Assembly (NCBI GenBank): GCA_018396565.1
Contig: JAGTQO010000049.1
Coordinates: 174 to 11,696 of the forward strand
Reading direction: 5' to 3'
Source of the DNA: Candidatus Bathyarchaeota archaeon
Lineage (GTDB): Archaea > Thermoproteota > Bathyarchaeia > 40CM-2-53-6 > RBG-13-38-9
Length of the DNA: 11,523 bases
Under the pieces are notes generated by a model. The model made no database searches, was not told the DNA's origin, and worked only from the letters and a program-made list of their open reading frames with translations. Both the position numbers and the translations under genes were made by a program. Each line of letters opens with the position of its first letter. The stretch's first letter is position 1. Positions 6,443 through 11,523 of the stretch are shown piece by piece.

Positions 6443-6865
6443 TCAAGCCAGGAATGCTATGGAGAAGTAGATGGCTACTGCGATAGATACCCACACCAAA
6501 TATGGAATCAGAAGATAAGAAGCTATCTTCGACCTCTTCCATGACAAGAATATTAAAGCCAATATAGTTAACCATAATAAAGCAAGCCTCTATAGAAGCC
6601 CATGCTGGACTCTTGAATTCAAAGAATATGAGGCTCCACAAAAAGTTCAAGGCCAGATTCAACCCGTAAACAGTGAAGAAACTTCTACATTCAGGTTGGA
6701 AGTACATGAACCCCCAGAGAGTCCTATAAGTAGAAAGAGAATGTTCCATACCAACGCGATTACTCAGCCAGGGGGCGTGAAGAAGGGTTTACGTAGACCT
6801 TGATACCAGGGTCCTTTGTCTGTGAATATACCACCGTCTTCTATTAAAGACCTGAAGATAAACAT
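6443..6865 (-). pseudogene. tspO: Decayed tspO (tryptophan-rich sensory protein, TspO/MBR family)
   Basis: Joining frames on the minus strand rebuilds most of a TspO protein. From ATG 6865: GGIFTDKGPWYQGLRKPFFT, PPG, an in-frame TGA at 6764-6766 exactly where the conserved Trp of PPGW belongs, then VIALVWNILFLLIGLS. Near 6705-6725 the frame shifts to YGLNLALNFLWSLIFFEFKS and the next helix. Near 6528-6535 it shifts back to YLLIPYLVWVSIAVAIYFSI, ending in TGA at 6443. These match helices 2 to 5 of TspO, a membrane porphyrin/tetrapyrrole-binding protein of about 150-160 residues; helix 1 is not recognisable. One nonsense codon and two frameshifts mean it cannot make a normal protein. Confidence 0.85.
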
Positions 6866-7241
6866 AACAACTTTACCTTGACCTCGTCAGAGCTGACAGA
6901 ACAATTGTCTTCGTAGGTCCAGAGGGTGATTTGATAAAGAGTAGCTAATGTATTTAGCTGCTTCAAAAGTTTGTTCCCTATTACCTATAGTAATAATATC
7001 ATTCCTTTTGGTATCAATTTACTTTCAGAAACTGAAGTCTCTTTAAAAATAAATAATTTGAGGCCATAAAATCCCTATTTGTCCGATGCTTCTTGCTATG
7101 GCAAAGAAGCGTATCCTCGTTATGGTTTCAAGCAGCTGAGAATATATGTTGATGGTAGGTGTTATCTGTTGGCGGGATCCGTTTGGTTTCCACCATGTAT
7201 ACTCATTGGATTGTTCGATGAAGGCAATTTTTATGAGATTA
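6866..7241. other. Spacer with only weak coding-like fragments
   Basis: A plus-strand stretch at 6871-6948 translates to LYLDLVRADRTIVFVGPEGD plus LIKSS and a stop. It is protein-like but has no start and is not recognised. At 7079-7303 (+) and its complement both strands stay open for 60-75 codons with no motif, so neither is called. The region 6950-7078 is A/T-rich and shows nothing definite. Confidence 0.3.
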
Positions 7242-8021
7242 TTATGAGGCTAACTCCTGCATTCTCCTTTTCGCCATCTGGTATCCGAAGTCGAAGTATT
7301 TGATGAAGTCTGCTACGAATTCGTTTGCTGGATGGTTGTATATGTTCTCTGGTGTGTCAACCTGCTCTATCCCTCCCCTATTCATGACCGCCATCCTGTC
7401 TGCTAGGGCCATCGCCTCCACTAGGTTGTGGGTGACATAGACCGTCGTCGTCTCAAGCTCCCTATGCAGCTTCCTGATCTCATCTGAAACTTTGATCCTG
7501 CTCTGAGGGTCCAGGTTACTCAGAGGCTCGTCCATCAACAGTATCTTGGGCGGTATGAGTATGGATCTTCCTACTGCGACCTTCTGCTGTTGGCCTGCTG
7601 AAAGTTCCCCAGGCTTCCTAGGGTATAGACTTCTCTCTATTCCAACCTGTTCGCTGACATTCTCAACTATCTTCTTGATCTTTGGTGTTACGAATTTTCT
7701 GAGTTTGAGGGCGAAGCTGAGGTTTGAATACTTCTTCTCATCGAAGACCTTCATATGTGGGAATAGGGCGTAGCTCTGGAAGACCATGTTCACACCCCTC
7801 CTTATAGGCGGAAGATCGTTGGCGAGGGTTCCGTCAATATATATGCTCCCACTATCAGGCTTTAACAGGCCTGCAATAAGTTTTAGAAGGGTTGTCTTGC
7901 CGCATCCGCTTGGACCGACAACGACAAAGAATTCGCCGTGCGGAATAAAAAGGTTGAGGCTGTCAACTGCAGTAACGTCGCCAAACTTCTTGGTGAGATC
8001 CACCAAGATCAGACTGGCCAT
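7242..8021 (-). CDS. Sugar-type ABC transporter ATPase lacking the regulatory C-terminal domain
   Basis: All nucleotide-binding motifs are present in the 259 residues: Walker A GPSGCGKT (36-43), Q-loop VFQSYALFPH with Q82, signature LSAGQ (140-144, Ala for the usual Gly), Walker B ILLMDEP (160-166) and H-loop H198. The sequence style (LFPHM, EIY-like NIYNHP, NEFVADFI) is that of the MalK/UgpC carbohydrate-importer group. Those proteins run to about 360 residues with a C-terminal TOBE/OB domain; here the protein stops 19 residues after VADFI, in a basic Met-rich tail. Residues 94-100 contain a small Lys-rich insertion before LSFALKLRK. ATG 8021 is preferred over upstream TTG codons. No permease or binding-protein gene is nearby, so its partners are unknown. 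Confidence 0.88.
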   Translation of the reverse strand: MASLILVDLTKKFGDVTAVDSLNLFIPHGEFFVVVGPSGCGKTTLLKLIAGLLKPDSGSIYIDGTLANDLPPIRRGVNMVFQSYALFPHMKVFDEKKYSNLSFALKLRKFVTPKIKKIVENVSEQVGIERSLYPRKPGELSAGQQQKVAVGRSILIPPKILLMDEPLSNLDPQSRIKVSDEIRKLHRELETTTVYVTHNLVEAMALADRMAVMNRGGIEQVDTPENIYNHPANEFVADFIKYFDFGYQMAKRRMQELAS

Positions 8022-8050
8022 AACTCTCAACAATAATTCTTATCTATCAA

Positions 8051-8060
8051 GTATTTATGT
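8051..8060 (-). promoter_or_regulatory. TATA box of the ABC ATPase gene
   Basis: On the minus strand this reads ACATAAATAC. A start about 25 bases on falls near 8028, leaving a leader of only a few bases before ATG 8021. Confidence 0.45.
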
Positions 8061-8108
8061 TTATGAGAAAACTCAATTCAAGGTAAAGATTTTCGAGGCA
8101 TATCGCGT

Positions 8109-8512
8109 TCAGACGGCTCTTCTTTGGGTCTTTTTCACTCTATCAAAGTGTTCATTGGTTGAGTCGATCATCTCAGCTTTCTCCAACAGCGCTGATGCGG
8201 CGTGGATTGCGCCTCTAGGATCCAATCGATATTGCATCATAGGTTCTAACGCCGATGATAATACGGTTCCCTTCACGTCTACAATCTCTAGGTGATGTTC
8301 AGGAAAGTCTGTCCAGCAGTGACTGCGTCTTCAAGATTCCTGTACTTCCTAACCGCTCAGACGAGCTCGTCGAAGGTTATGGCCGATGTGAAAGCACGTG
8401 GCTTGCCTTCCTGTATCTCTCTGAGGAGGAGTCGAGCTCGATCTCCAATCTCCTTCTGGTTCAGGGCTGCATATACAAAGATATTCGCATCGAGGTAGAG
8501 CGTTTCAACCAA
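8109..8512 (-). pseudogene. vapC: Dead vapC (PIN-domain RNase toxin)
   Basis: Reading from TTG 8512, which overlaps the antitoxin stop, gives VETLYLDANIFVYAALN with the first catalytic Asp, then AFTSAITFDELV and a TGA at 8357-8359 where this family usually has Trp, followed by AVRKYRNLEDAV. The frame then shifts near 8286-8293 and resumes as LEIVDVKGTVLSSALEP, RLDPRGAIHAASALLEKAE and IDSTNEHFDRV, ending in TGA at 8109. The third acidic site, normally PRDAIHAA, has become PRGAIHAA. One nonsense codon, one frameshift and a lost catalytic Asp make it clearly inactive. It was the toxin of the adjacent AbrB-type antitoxin, arranged as a typical overlapping vapBC operon. Confidence 0.85.
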
Positions 8513-8750
8513 CCCTTTCCTCAAGCTCTTCTTCATATAGGTGTGTCGAAATCTGCTTGATAGATGGGCCCTTCTTCGCTATTCTTTCGAATAGAGACAC
8601 AGCGTCAATATCGAGTTTCTGTAAGACTACTCGGTCACCCTCAAGCCTAAAGATAACCTTCGACCCCGGATGAATCTTGAGGGCTTTACGCAGAGCTTTA
8701 GGGATTACCACCTGGCCCTTTGGTCCAACCTTCATTTCCTCCTCGATCAT
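8505..8750 (-). CDS. vapB: AbrB/SpoVT-type antitoxin (VapB)
   Basis: The 81-residue protein begins with a swapped-hairpin AbrB DNA-binding domain: KVGPKGQVVIPKALRKALKI followed by PGSKVIFRLEGDRVVLQ, residues about 7-44. The acidic C-terminal tail (YEEELEERVG) is the part that normally wraps the toxin. Such proteins repress their own operon and neutralise a PIN-domain toxin. The antitoxin frame is fully intact with a good TATA box upstream, but the toxin gene that overlaps its end is destroyed. It could persist as a solitary repressor or cross-act on other modules, or it may be on its way to loss. Confidence 0.9.
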   Translation of the reverse strand: MIEEEMKVGPKGQVVIPKALRKALKIHPGSKVIFRLEGDRVVLQKLDIDAVSLFERIAKKGPSIKQISTHLYEEELEERVG

Positions 8751-8780
8751 GTATTACCACATGTCAGAAAAATGTATAAC

Positions 8781-8791
8781 TTTAATTTATA
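8781..8791 (-). promoter_or_regulatory. TATA box of the AbrB-type antitoxin operon
   Basis: TATAAATTAAA on the minus strand is a near-ideal archaeal TATA element. It predicts a start near 8762 and a leader of about 12 bases before ATG 8750. A second A/T-rich box, TTATACATT at about 8771-8779, is a weaker alternative. Confidence 0.55.
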
Positions 8792-8799
8792 CCCCGCTC

Positions 8800-8989
8800 A
8801 TTTCCGCCAAAGACCTCGAATAGTTGATAAAGTATTATGCGAGATCTTCTTTTCCCCTTTTTCCCATGTTTGACTACCATAGACGCAGCGCGCACTGGGG
8901 CCTGTGTAGGAAGTACTGGAGATGGTGTCTTGTAGAGATTGCCTTAAGACCCAGAATATGCATCTTCCATTATGTATATCTTTACATTA
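8800..8989. other. Spacer without a definable gene
   Basis: One minus-strand frame stays open across about 8805-8950 and is Pro/Lys/Arg rich (it includes LPTQAPVRAASMVV), but it has no start codon and no recognised motif. It may be another decayed tail. Nothing else is seen. Confidence 0.3.
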
Positions 8990-9110
8990 TTATCTAGAGT
9001 AAGTATCACGAACTAAACATTTTTCGCACTCGGTCTCTTCACCGACAGCCCGACTCATCAGACCTTACATAGGCGGATGTTTCTCTTTGCAAGTGTCGGA
9101 CCAGAGGTCC
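8990..9110 (-). repeat. Diverged repeat copy 1 (matches 10146-10283), with hairpins
   Basis: On the plus strand it carries CGAACTAAACATTTTT and, 60-odd bases later, TTACATAGGCGGATGTTTCTC. The copy at 10146-10283 has CGAGCTAAACATTCTTT and TTGCATAAGTAGAGGTTTCTC at similar spacing. The minus-strand translations also correspond: EK..P.M, GLM.R, ECEKCLVR here against EKPLLM, GLVMR, ECDKECLAR there. Two small hairpins are present: TCGGT/ACCGA (9030-9034/9041-9045) and GGACC/GGTCC (9098-9102/9106-9110). It looks like the decayed end of a repeated coding element, perhaps a transposon tail. The family was not recognised. Confidence 0.4.
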
Positions 9111-9172
9111 TTCTAAGCCTAGAATCGTGTTGAAAGTCGAATATGCATGCAATTAGCCTTAGAGTTGATAAA

Positions 9173-9182
9173 CTTTATTTAT
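9173..9182 (+). promoter_or_regulatory. TATA-like box of vapBC
   Basis: CTTTATTTAT lies about 22 bases before ATG 9196 and about 40 before GTG 9214. A start site near 9204 would favour the GTG; an overlapping GATAAACT at 9167-9174 would favour the ATG. Confidence 0.35.
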
Positions 9183-9195
9183 TTGTCAAACAAGT

Positions 9196-9450
9196 ATGCT
9201 ATTGGTGATAAGGGTGAATGTAACGATTAGAAATTTGGATGAAGCAGTCTTTAAGAGGTTTAAGGCTAGGGCTGTAGAGGAGGGGATGAAGCTCGGTGAA
9301 GCTGTAACACAGGCGATGGAAGTGTGGATCAAGCAGAGGGCGATCAAACGTAAAGCAAGCCTTCTTGAAATAAAGCCTTTCAATTGGGGAAAAGGCAGAG
9401 AGAGGGTGAGTATCGAAATCGACCAGATCTTGTATGGGGAGAAAAGATGA
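9196..9450 (+). CDS. vapB: VapB-type ribbon-helix-helix antitoxin
   Basis: The 84-residue protein has the short N-terminal strand VNVTIRNLDE followed by two helices (AVFKRFKARAVEEGMKLGEA, then TQAMEVWIKQR), which is the ribbon-helix-helix DNA-binding fold of VapB antitoxins. The C-terminal part (FNWGKGRERVSIEIDQILYG) should bind the toxin. ATG 9196 is given. GTG 9214, with GGTGA five bases upstream, begins exactly at the conserved strand and is a serious alternative that would give 78 residues. The gene ends in ATGA, overlapping the toxin start by four bases. Autorepression of the operon is expected from the family. Confidence 0.88.
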   Translation: MLLVIRVNVTIRNLDEAVFKRFKARAVEEGMKLGEAVTQAMEVWIKQRAIKRKASLLEIKPFNWGKGRERVSIEIDQILYGEKR

Positions 9451-9854
9451 TCTTCCTCGACTCCAGCCTCATTGTTGCCTACTTAAATGAAGTTGATGTA
9501 AATCATGCCAAAGCCCTTCAAATCATAAAGGACTTAGATAGAGGCAGGTATGGAAGTTCAGTCATTACAGACTATATATTCGATGAAGTCATCACCGTCA
9601 TGTTATTTAAGATAATGAATTTGGGAAGAGTGGTAGAATTGGGTGAAAAGATTCTCAGTGCAAATCTTCTCTTCAGAGTTAATGAAGACCTATTTGAATT
9701 TGCATGGAAGATCTTCAAAGAGCAAGAAAAGCCAGTGTTCAGCTTCACTGACTGTACGAGCATAGCAACTTGTAGAATAAATGGAATATCAACCATAGCT
9801 ACGTTCGATGAAGACTTTCAAAGGCTAAAAGGGTTCCGCATAATCGGACCGTAA
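9447..9854 (+). CDS. vapC: VapC-type PIN-domain RNase toxin
   Basis: The 135-residue PIN protein has all four acidic residues of the metal site: D5 in MIFLDSSLIVAYL, E47 in IFDEVIT, D102 in FTDCTSIA, and D121 (with D123) in ATFDEDF. PIN toxins are Mg-dependent RNases that cut tRNA, rRNA or mRNA; the target cannot be predicted. ATG 9447 is chosen over earlier codons because GGGGAG sits five bases upstream, the protein then begins at the canonical MIFLDSS, and it overlaps the antitoxin stop as ATGA. This is the one complete PIN toxin in the window; the two other PIN genes (5229-5436 and 8109-8512) are broken. Confidence 0.92.
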   Translation: MIFLDSSLIVAYLNEVDVNHAKALQIIKDLDRGRYGSSVITDYIFDEVITVMLFKIMNLGRVVELGEKILSANLLFRVNEDLFEFAWKIFKEQEKPVFSFTDCTSIATCRINGISTIATFDEDFQRLKGFRIIGP

Positions 9855-9950
9855 GGTTTTGTCTCCATACAACTATCTAGAGGGCTTCCTTAGGGTTTCT
9901 CTACAGGTACGTTTCTTCTCCACTTCTTTCTATGCTATATGTAGAGATGT
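9855..9950. other. Short spacer between vapC and the winged-helix remnant
   Basis: Only A/T- and pyrimidine-rich sequence is seen. The convergent genes on either side end here, and no hairpin followed by a T-run is evident. Confidence 0.3.
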
Positions 9951-10145
9951 CTAGTCACTTATCTCATCCAATCTTTTCACTAATGGATGTTCTGTATTTA
10001 TTCTGTACATAGCGGCTCTCTCCATGCTCCTAGAGAGCTCGAATATTCTCAATTCTTCTAAATTCTTGAAGTTCTTGTAGAAGGTCTGCTTGCTCATCCC
10101 AAGCTCTCTTACAACTTCGCTCTTGCTGAAGTCGGTGTGTGGATT
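9951..10145 (-). pseudogene. Headless winged-helix DNA-binding protein
   Basis: A 64-codon minus-strand frame encodes a helix-turn-helix and wing: NPHTDFSKSEVVRELGMSKQ, TFYKNFKNLEELRIFELSRS, MERAAMYRINTEHPLVKRL. It resembles archaeal winged-helix regulators in which KSEVARE.G.S..T.Y is the recognition unit. There is no start codon before the helix-turn-helix; the frame is closed upstream by TAG at 10146-10148. The C-terminus stops at EISD, 20-odd residues earlier than its paralogue at 11340-11523. Both ends are therefore missing or altered, which makes it a probable pseudogene. Confidence 0.65.
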
Positions 10146-10283
10146 CTAGAAAGAAACATTTCGAGCTAAACATTCTTTATCACACTCTACCAGGCTCCTC
10201 ATCACAAGTCCGGTCCACGGACTTTGCATAAGTAGAGGTTTCTCCCACCCAATCTTGACATCCAAACCGTAACGAATCTCCAT
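10146..10283 (-). repeat. Diverged repeat copy 2 / 45-codon frame upstream of the winged-helix remnant
   Basis: This is the partner of the element at 8990-9110. A minus-strand frame from ATG 10283 contains GWEKPLLMQSPWTGLVMRSL and VECDKECLARNVSF, then TAG, after which the winged-helix frame continues in phase. It also carries a perfect 7-bp hairpin, AAGTCCG (10206-10212) and CGGACTT (10218-10224), with a 5-base loop. Either it is the decayed N-terminal part of the winged-helix gene or, given the second copy, an inserted element. The rest of the spacer to 10362 shows nothing. Confidence 0.4.
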
Positions 10284-10362
10284 CTATAAAGGCGCAGGTG
10301 AACAGATTCACATTTTCGCATCCCTACAGTCTAGATGCTGAAAATTGGGTTAGAGAGAAATT

Positions 10363-10749
10363 TTAAAGCAATAGTAGGGCTGCAGGTTTTAATTGCTTAG
10401 TCACAGGATCTACCTCTAAGCCGAGTTCTTCCAAGGTAGTTACTCCCAGCAACGGTGTATCCTCCTTCTCACCAAAGATCACGTTGGTTCCAGCTACAGT
10501 ATCCATGTATTCAACTATGGCTACACCAACATCTCGCTCGATCTTCTGCTTATTTACGGTCTGAAAGACCCTTCTCCCCCTCCTTTCAATCTTAAGTTTT
10601 TCCAAGATCTCTTTGGGGACGATTGTGTACACTGCACCTGTATCCACAGTTAGCTCAACAGTTTCAGAGAAATCTGGTAGGGCTGGGTTTATCAGCCTAA
10701 CCTTCACATATGTAAATCCCAAAGACGATTCTCTAGATCTAGTAAGCAT
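10363..10749 (-). CDS. Retropepsin-like (clan AA) aspartic protease
   Basis: The 128-residue protein holds the single aspartic-protease signature ELTVDTGAVYTIVP, with D36-T37-G38-A39. The second conserved feature is the hydrophobic turn LLGVTTLEELGLEVDPVTKQ near residues 99-118, equivalent to the LLG flap-strand motif of retropepsin-like enzymes. Proteins of this size work as homodimers, each subunit giving one catalytic Asp. No signal peptide or membrane segment is seen, so it is probably cytoplasmic. ATG 10749 adds about ten residues before the conserved GFTYVKVRL strand. The substrate is unknown and neighbours give no help: it stands alone between broken fragments. Coding looks intact. Confidence 0.82.
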   Translation of the reverse strand: MLTRSRESSLGFTYVKVRLINPALPDFSETVELTVDTGAVYTIVPKEILEKLKIERRGRRVFQTVNKQKIERDVGVAIVEYMDTVAGTNVIFGEKEDTPLLGVTTLEELGLEVDPVTKQLKPAALLLL

Positions 10750-10781
10750 AGCCTGTAATTAAGTATTCTTTAACGCATTCT

Positions 10782-10926
10782 TTACTTAAGAGTCTTTTTA
10801 ACCCTGTCTATGAAAGCATCAACAATCTTATCTGGAAGTTTCACAACTCCCCCTCTTCCTTCGACCAATTCCTCAAATGTGAAAAAGAAATAGAGAAACA
10901 GGGTGTTTCTGATGGTTGAGGAAAAG
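10782..10926 (-). pseudogene. C-terminal remnant of an unidentified protein
   Basis: The minus frame ending in TAA (10782-10784) is protein-like for about 45 codons: NTLFLYFFFTFEELVEGRGG, then VVKLPDKIVDAFIDRVKKTLK. It has no ATG; a TTG in EELVEG could only start a 28-residue peptide. It lies directly upstream of the aspartic protease on the same strand. Family not recognised. Confidence 0.35.
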
Positions 10927-11096
10927 AAGGTTTATAGAATTTTGTATGAGGCTTTGATAGAAATTCAAGAGTGGATGAGGAAGGATACAATTACTGGAAA
11001 GAGAATGAACCGAGCGATCAAAACTTTATAGAAGCAATTAAGTATGACTTAGACCCTGAACTTGGATCTCAGGCGAGAAGGTTAAGAGACTTTTAG
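10912..11096 (+). pseudogene. Short frameshifted gene of unknown function
   Basis: ATG 10912 (with GGGTG at 10903-10907) opens a frame, MVEEKKVYRILYEALIEIQE, that stops at 11031. A second frame overlapping it from about 10971 reads GYNYWKENEPSDQNFIEAIK then YDLDPELGSQARRLRDF and ends in TAG at 11094-11096. Both look like real protein and together would make about 60 residues, so a frameshift near 10965-10980 is likely. No family is recognised. The sequence overlaps the divergent remnant at 10782-10926. Confidence 0.35.
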
Positions 11097-11223
11097 TAGG
11101 AAGAAGTTAGAAGTGTGTAACATAATCCAATCAAAATTAGGAAGAACAGAAAAAATTAACCCAACCTTGCACTTTTCCCAATACTTAACAAAAAATGAAA
11201 ATAGTTAGAAAGGTGAGAACTGA
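11097..11223. other. A/T-rich spacer
   Basis: No gene is called. A short frame from ATG 11198 gives about 24 residues (MKIVRKVRTELQ...) and may be the displaced start of the fragment that follows. Confidence 0.25.
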
Positions 11224-11343
11224 ATTACAAGATACCCAAAACCAATCTTCGAAACGTTGCCGAAATTGAGAATAAGAGGTAAAGATATTTTTATGAGATA
11301 TGCAGATAGATGTTTGAATAGAGATGTGATCGAGGAGGACTAG
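11224..11343 (+). pseudogene. Short coding fragment of unknown function
   Basis: A plus-strand frame without an early start codon reads ITRYPKPIFETLPKLRIRGK, then DIFMRYADRCLNRDVIEED and TAG. It is protein-like, follows a possible displaced start at 11198, and overlaps the stop of the convergent winged-helix gene by three bases. Not recognised. Confidence 0.3.
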
Positions 11344-11523
11344 GTTTCGGCTGAGACACGCGTTTTTTCGACTTCATGTTCTGCTATTTGTAATGAGACT
11401 TCATTCACTATTTCATTCAACTTTTTTATCAGTGGATGCTCTGTATTTATCCTATACATCGTTGCTCTCCCTATGTTCCTAGAAGGTTTGACTATTTCCA
11501 ACTCTTCCAAATCTTTGAAGTTC
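11340..11523 (-). CDS. Winged-helix DNA-binding protein (5' end outside window)
   Basis: The last 60 residues of a winged-helix protein are present. NFKDLEELEIVKPSRNIGRA and TMYRINTEHPLIKKLNEIVN form the end of the recognition unit and the wing, followed by a charged helix EVSLQIAEHEVEKTRVSAET and TAG. It is paralogous to the remnant at 9951-10145, with RINTEHPL identical in both and matching spacing, but it has the complete C-terminal tail the other lacks. It is probably a transcription regulator. Its start and helix-turn-helix lie beyond the window. Confidence 0.7.
   Translation of the reverse strand, partial: NFKDLEELEIVKPSRNIGRATMYRINTEHPLIKKLNEIVNEVSLQIAEHEVEKTRVSAET

Noticed and set aside
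6144..6749. A 201-codon minus-strand gene
   Set aside because: Its first half is the middle segment of the tspO pseudogene and its second half is only the complement of the nucleotidyltransferase gene; it is not one gene.
7079..7303. A 74-codon plus-strand gene (TTG start) opposite the end of the ABC ATPase
   Set aside because: No motif, no ribosome site, overlaps the ATPase C-terminus, and the complement is equally open.
8255..8560. Plus-strand frames of 68-101 codons
   Set aside because: They are the complements of the vapC pseudogene and the AbrB-type antitoxin, whose minus-strand translations match known families.
9030..9110. Hairpins as ends of an intact IS200/IS605-type element
   Set aside because: The stems are only 5 bp, no transposase frame is recognisable, and the paired copy is too diverged to define element ends.
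5785..10148. In-frame TAG codons at 5785-5787 and 10146-10148 as possible pyrrolysine read-through sites
   Set aside because: TAG ends several ordinary genes here (for example at 426 and 2966), no pyrrolysine gene or insertion element is visible, and an ordinary two-gene arrangement or decay explains both.
1..11523. tRNA, rRNA or CRISPR array
   Set aside because: I saw no T-loop-like GGTTCRAAT with matching stems and no regularly spaced identical repeats.

Overview
The window looks like a stretch of an archaeal chromosome of moderate GC content, most likely from an uncultured Thermoproteota/Bathyarchaeia-type lineage. The lineage is inference. The support is archaeal-style A/T-rich boxes about 25 bases before several starts, very short leaders, and gene families typical of archaeal accessory DNA. 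No rRNA, tRNA or CRISPR array is visible.

Layout. 1-426 (+) is the tail of a membrane protein resembling an ECF-transporter S component, cut by the window edge. 427-1048 is mostly empty, with a short minus-strand remnant. 1049-2053 (+) is an orphan-looking DNA methyltransferase. 2144-2898 (+) is an overlapping HEPN/nucleotidyltransferase pair. 2966-3661 (-) is an uncharacterised helix-hairpin-helix protein. 3801-4455 (-) is a second, different pair (HepT/MntA type) with its own promoter. 4762-5207 (-) is a frameshifted alpha/alpha-toroid protein, abutted by a PIN-toxin remnant (5229-5436, +). 5608-6339 (+) is a small helical protein followed by a third nucleotidyltransferase. 6443-6865 (-) is a decayed tspO gene. 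7242-8021 (-) is an orphan sugar-type ABC ATPase without the usual C-terminal domain. 8109-8750 (-) is an intact AbrB-type antitoxin followed by a dead vapC. 9196-9854 (+) is an apparently intact vapBC pair. 9951-10283 (-) holds a headless winged-helix remnant and one member of a diverged repeat pair. 10363-10749 (-) is a retropepsin-like aspartic protease. 10782-11343 contains short broken coding fragments. 11340-11523 (-) is the C-terminus of a winged-helix protein paralogous to the 9951 remnant.

Taken together this is an accessory island rich in toxin-antitoxin modules: two HEPN/MNT pairs, one nucleotidyltransferase pair, one live and two dead PIN toxins, and AbrB and RHH antitoxins. At least seven broken genes lie between them. 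Most modules are self-contained two-gene operons, and I see no single pathway linking them.

The most notable points are: (i) the 5608-6339 pair, whose second gene has no ordinary start codon at its probable true beginning; (ii) the tspO and vapC pseudogenes, each with a TGA at a conserved Trp position; (iii) an antitoxin that has outlived its toxin; and (iv) a possible structured element upstream of hepT/mntA. I found nothing I could defend as a complete, new multi-gene defence system.
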